Shown here piece after piece: positions 23,159 through 23,201 of a stretch of DNA of 23,201 nt. Position 1 is the first letter of the stretch, and each line of letters begins with the position of its first letter. The notes beneath the pieces are model-generated. The model did no database searches. It had not been told where the DNA came from and saw only the letters and a list, made by a program, of their open reading frames with translations. Where the stretch lies: the IMG/VR virus record IMGVR_UViG_3300025647_000281, positions 1 to 23,201 of that record, one strand, 5' to 3'. This DNA comes from a virus. The position numbers and the translations under genes are program-made.

Positions 23159-23201
23159 TACGTTTAAAACGAGGTAAAAAAGCAATTTTAAACAAAGTTA
23201 C

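Noticed and set aside
1-23201. A defence, toxin-antitoxin or mobile system within the window
   Set aside because: Nearly every gene fits packaging, head, tail or lysis. The RHH gene could recall an antitoxin, but its neighbour shows no toxin features.

Overview
The window is a stretch of a tailed double-stranded DNA phage (or prophage) genome. It holds most of the late, virion-building module. Every credible gene lies on the minus strand, so the module is transcribed from the right edge (about 23,130) towards position 1. The DNA is very AT-rich. Start codons are preceded by A-rich leaders, often containing AAACAATAA, and almost never by a Shine-Dalgarno sequence. Two intergenic sites match the Bacteroidetes -7 promoter element TAnnTTTG. 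Together these point to a phage of a Bacteroidota (probably flavobacterial) host; that host call is an inference. No integrase, tRNA, IS element, CRISPR array or defence island is visible.

Layout in order of transcription (right to left). (1) Packaging module: a 57-residue ribbon-helix-helix protein, a small terminase candidate, a VRR-NUC nuclease, a C-terminally anchored membrane protein, and the large terminase. (2) Head module: portal, a 44-residue small gene, prohead protease, HK97-type major capsid protein, a 65-residue capsid-linked protein and a head-tail connector candidate. (3) Tail module: tail terminator candidate, a 52-residue small gene, major tail tube candidate with an extra C-terminal beta domain, a strong intrinsic terminator, two pre-tape-measure genes separated by a perfect (AAAC)9 repeat, a 1061-residue tape measure, a tail hub/baseplate candidate, a carbohydrate-binding tail protein and a beta-helix fibre or spike. 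(4) Lysis module: a membrane-anchored protein with a possible GAF-like domain, an amidase endolysin with an N-terminal hydrophobic anchor, and a lipoprotein with a C-terminal membrane segment that has the layout of a unimolecular spanin.

The virion implied is a siphovirus: HK97-fold capsid with a maturation protease, terminase-driven packaging, and a long tail. A tape measure of about 1060 residues suggests a tail of roughly 160 nm by the usual 0.15 nm per residue rule. Genes are packed with 1-9 nt spacings and ATGA or TAATG overlaps, which implies translational coupling. The few wider gaps hold structured or repetitive elements: the hairpin before the spanin, the 73-nt inverted-repeat element before the lysis genes, the AAAC repeat, and the terminator after the tail tube gene. 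These are the most likely control points.

The least ordinary points are the (AAAC)9 repeat, which is the whole leader of the gene before the tape measure and sits after a T8 run in an arrangement that would allow a frameshift fusion; the lysis cassette with a candidate u-spanin, anchored amidase and possible membrane sensor; and three small genes of 44-57 codons. I found no self-contained novel system such as a defence or mobile element.
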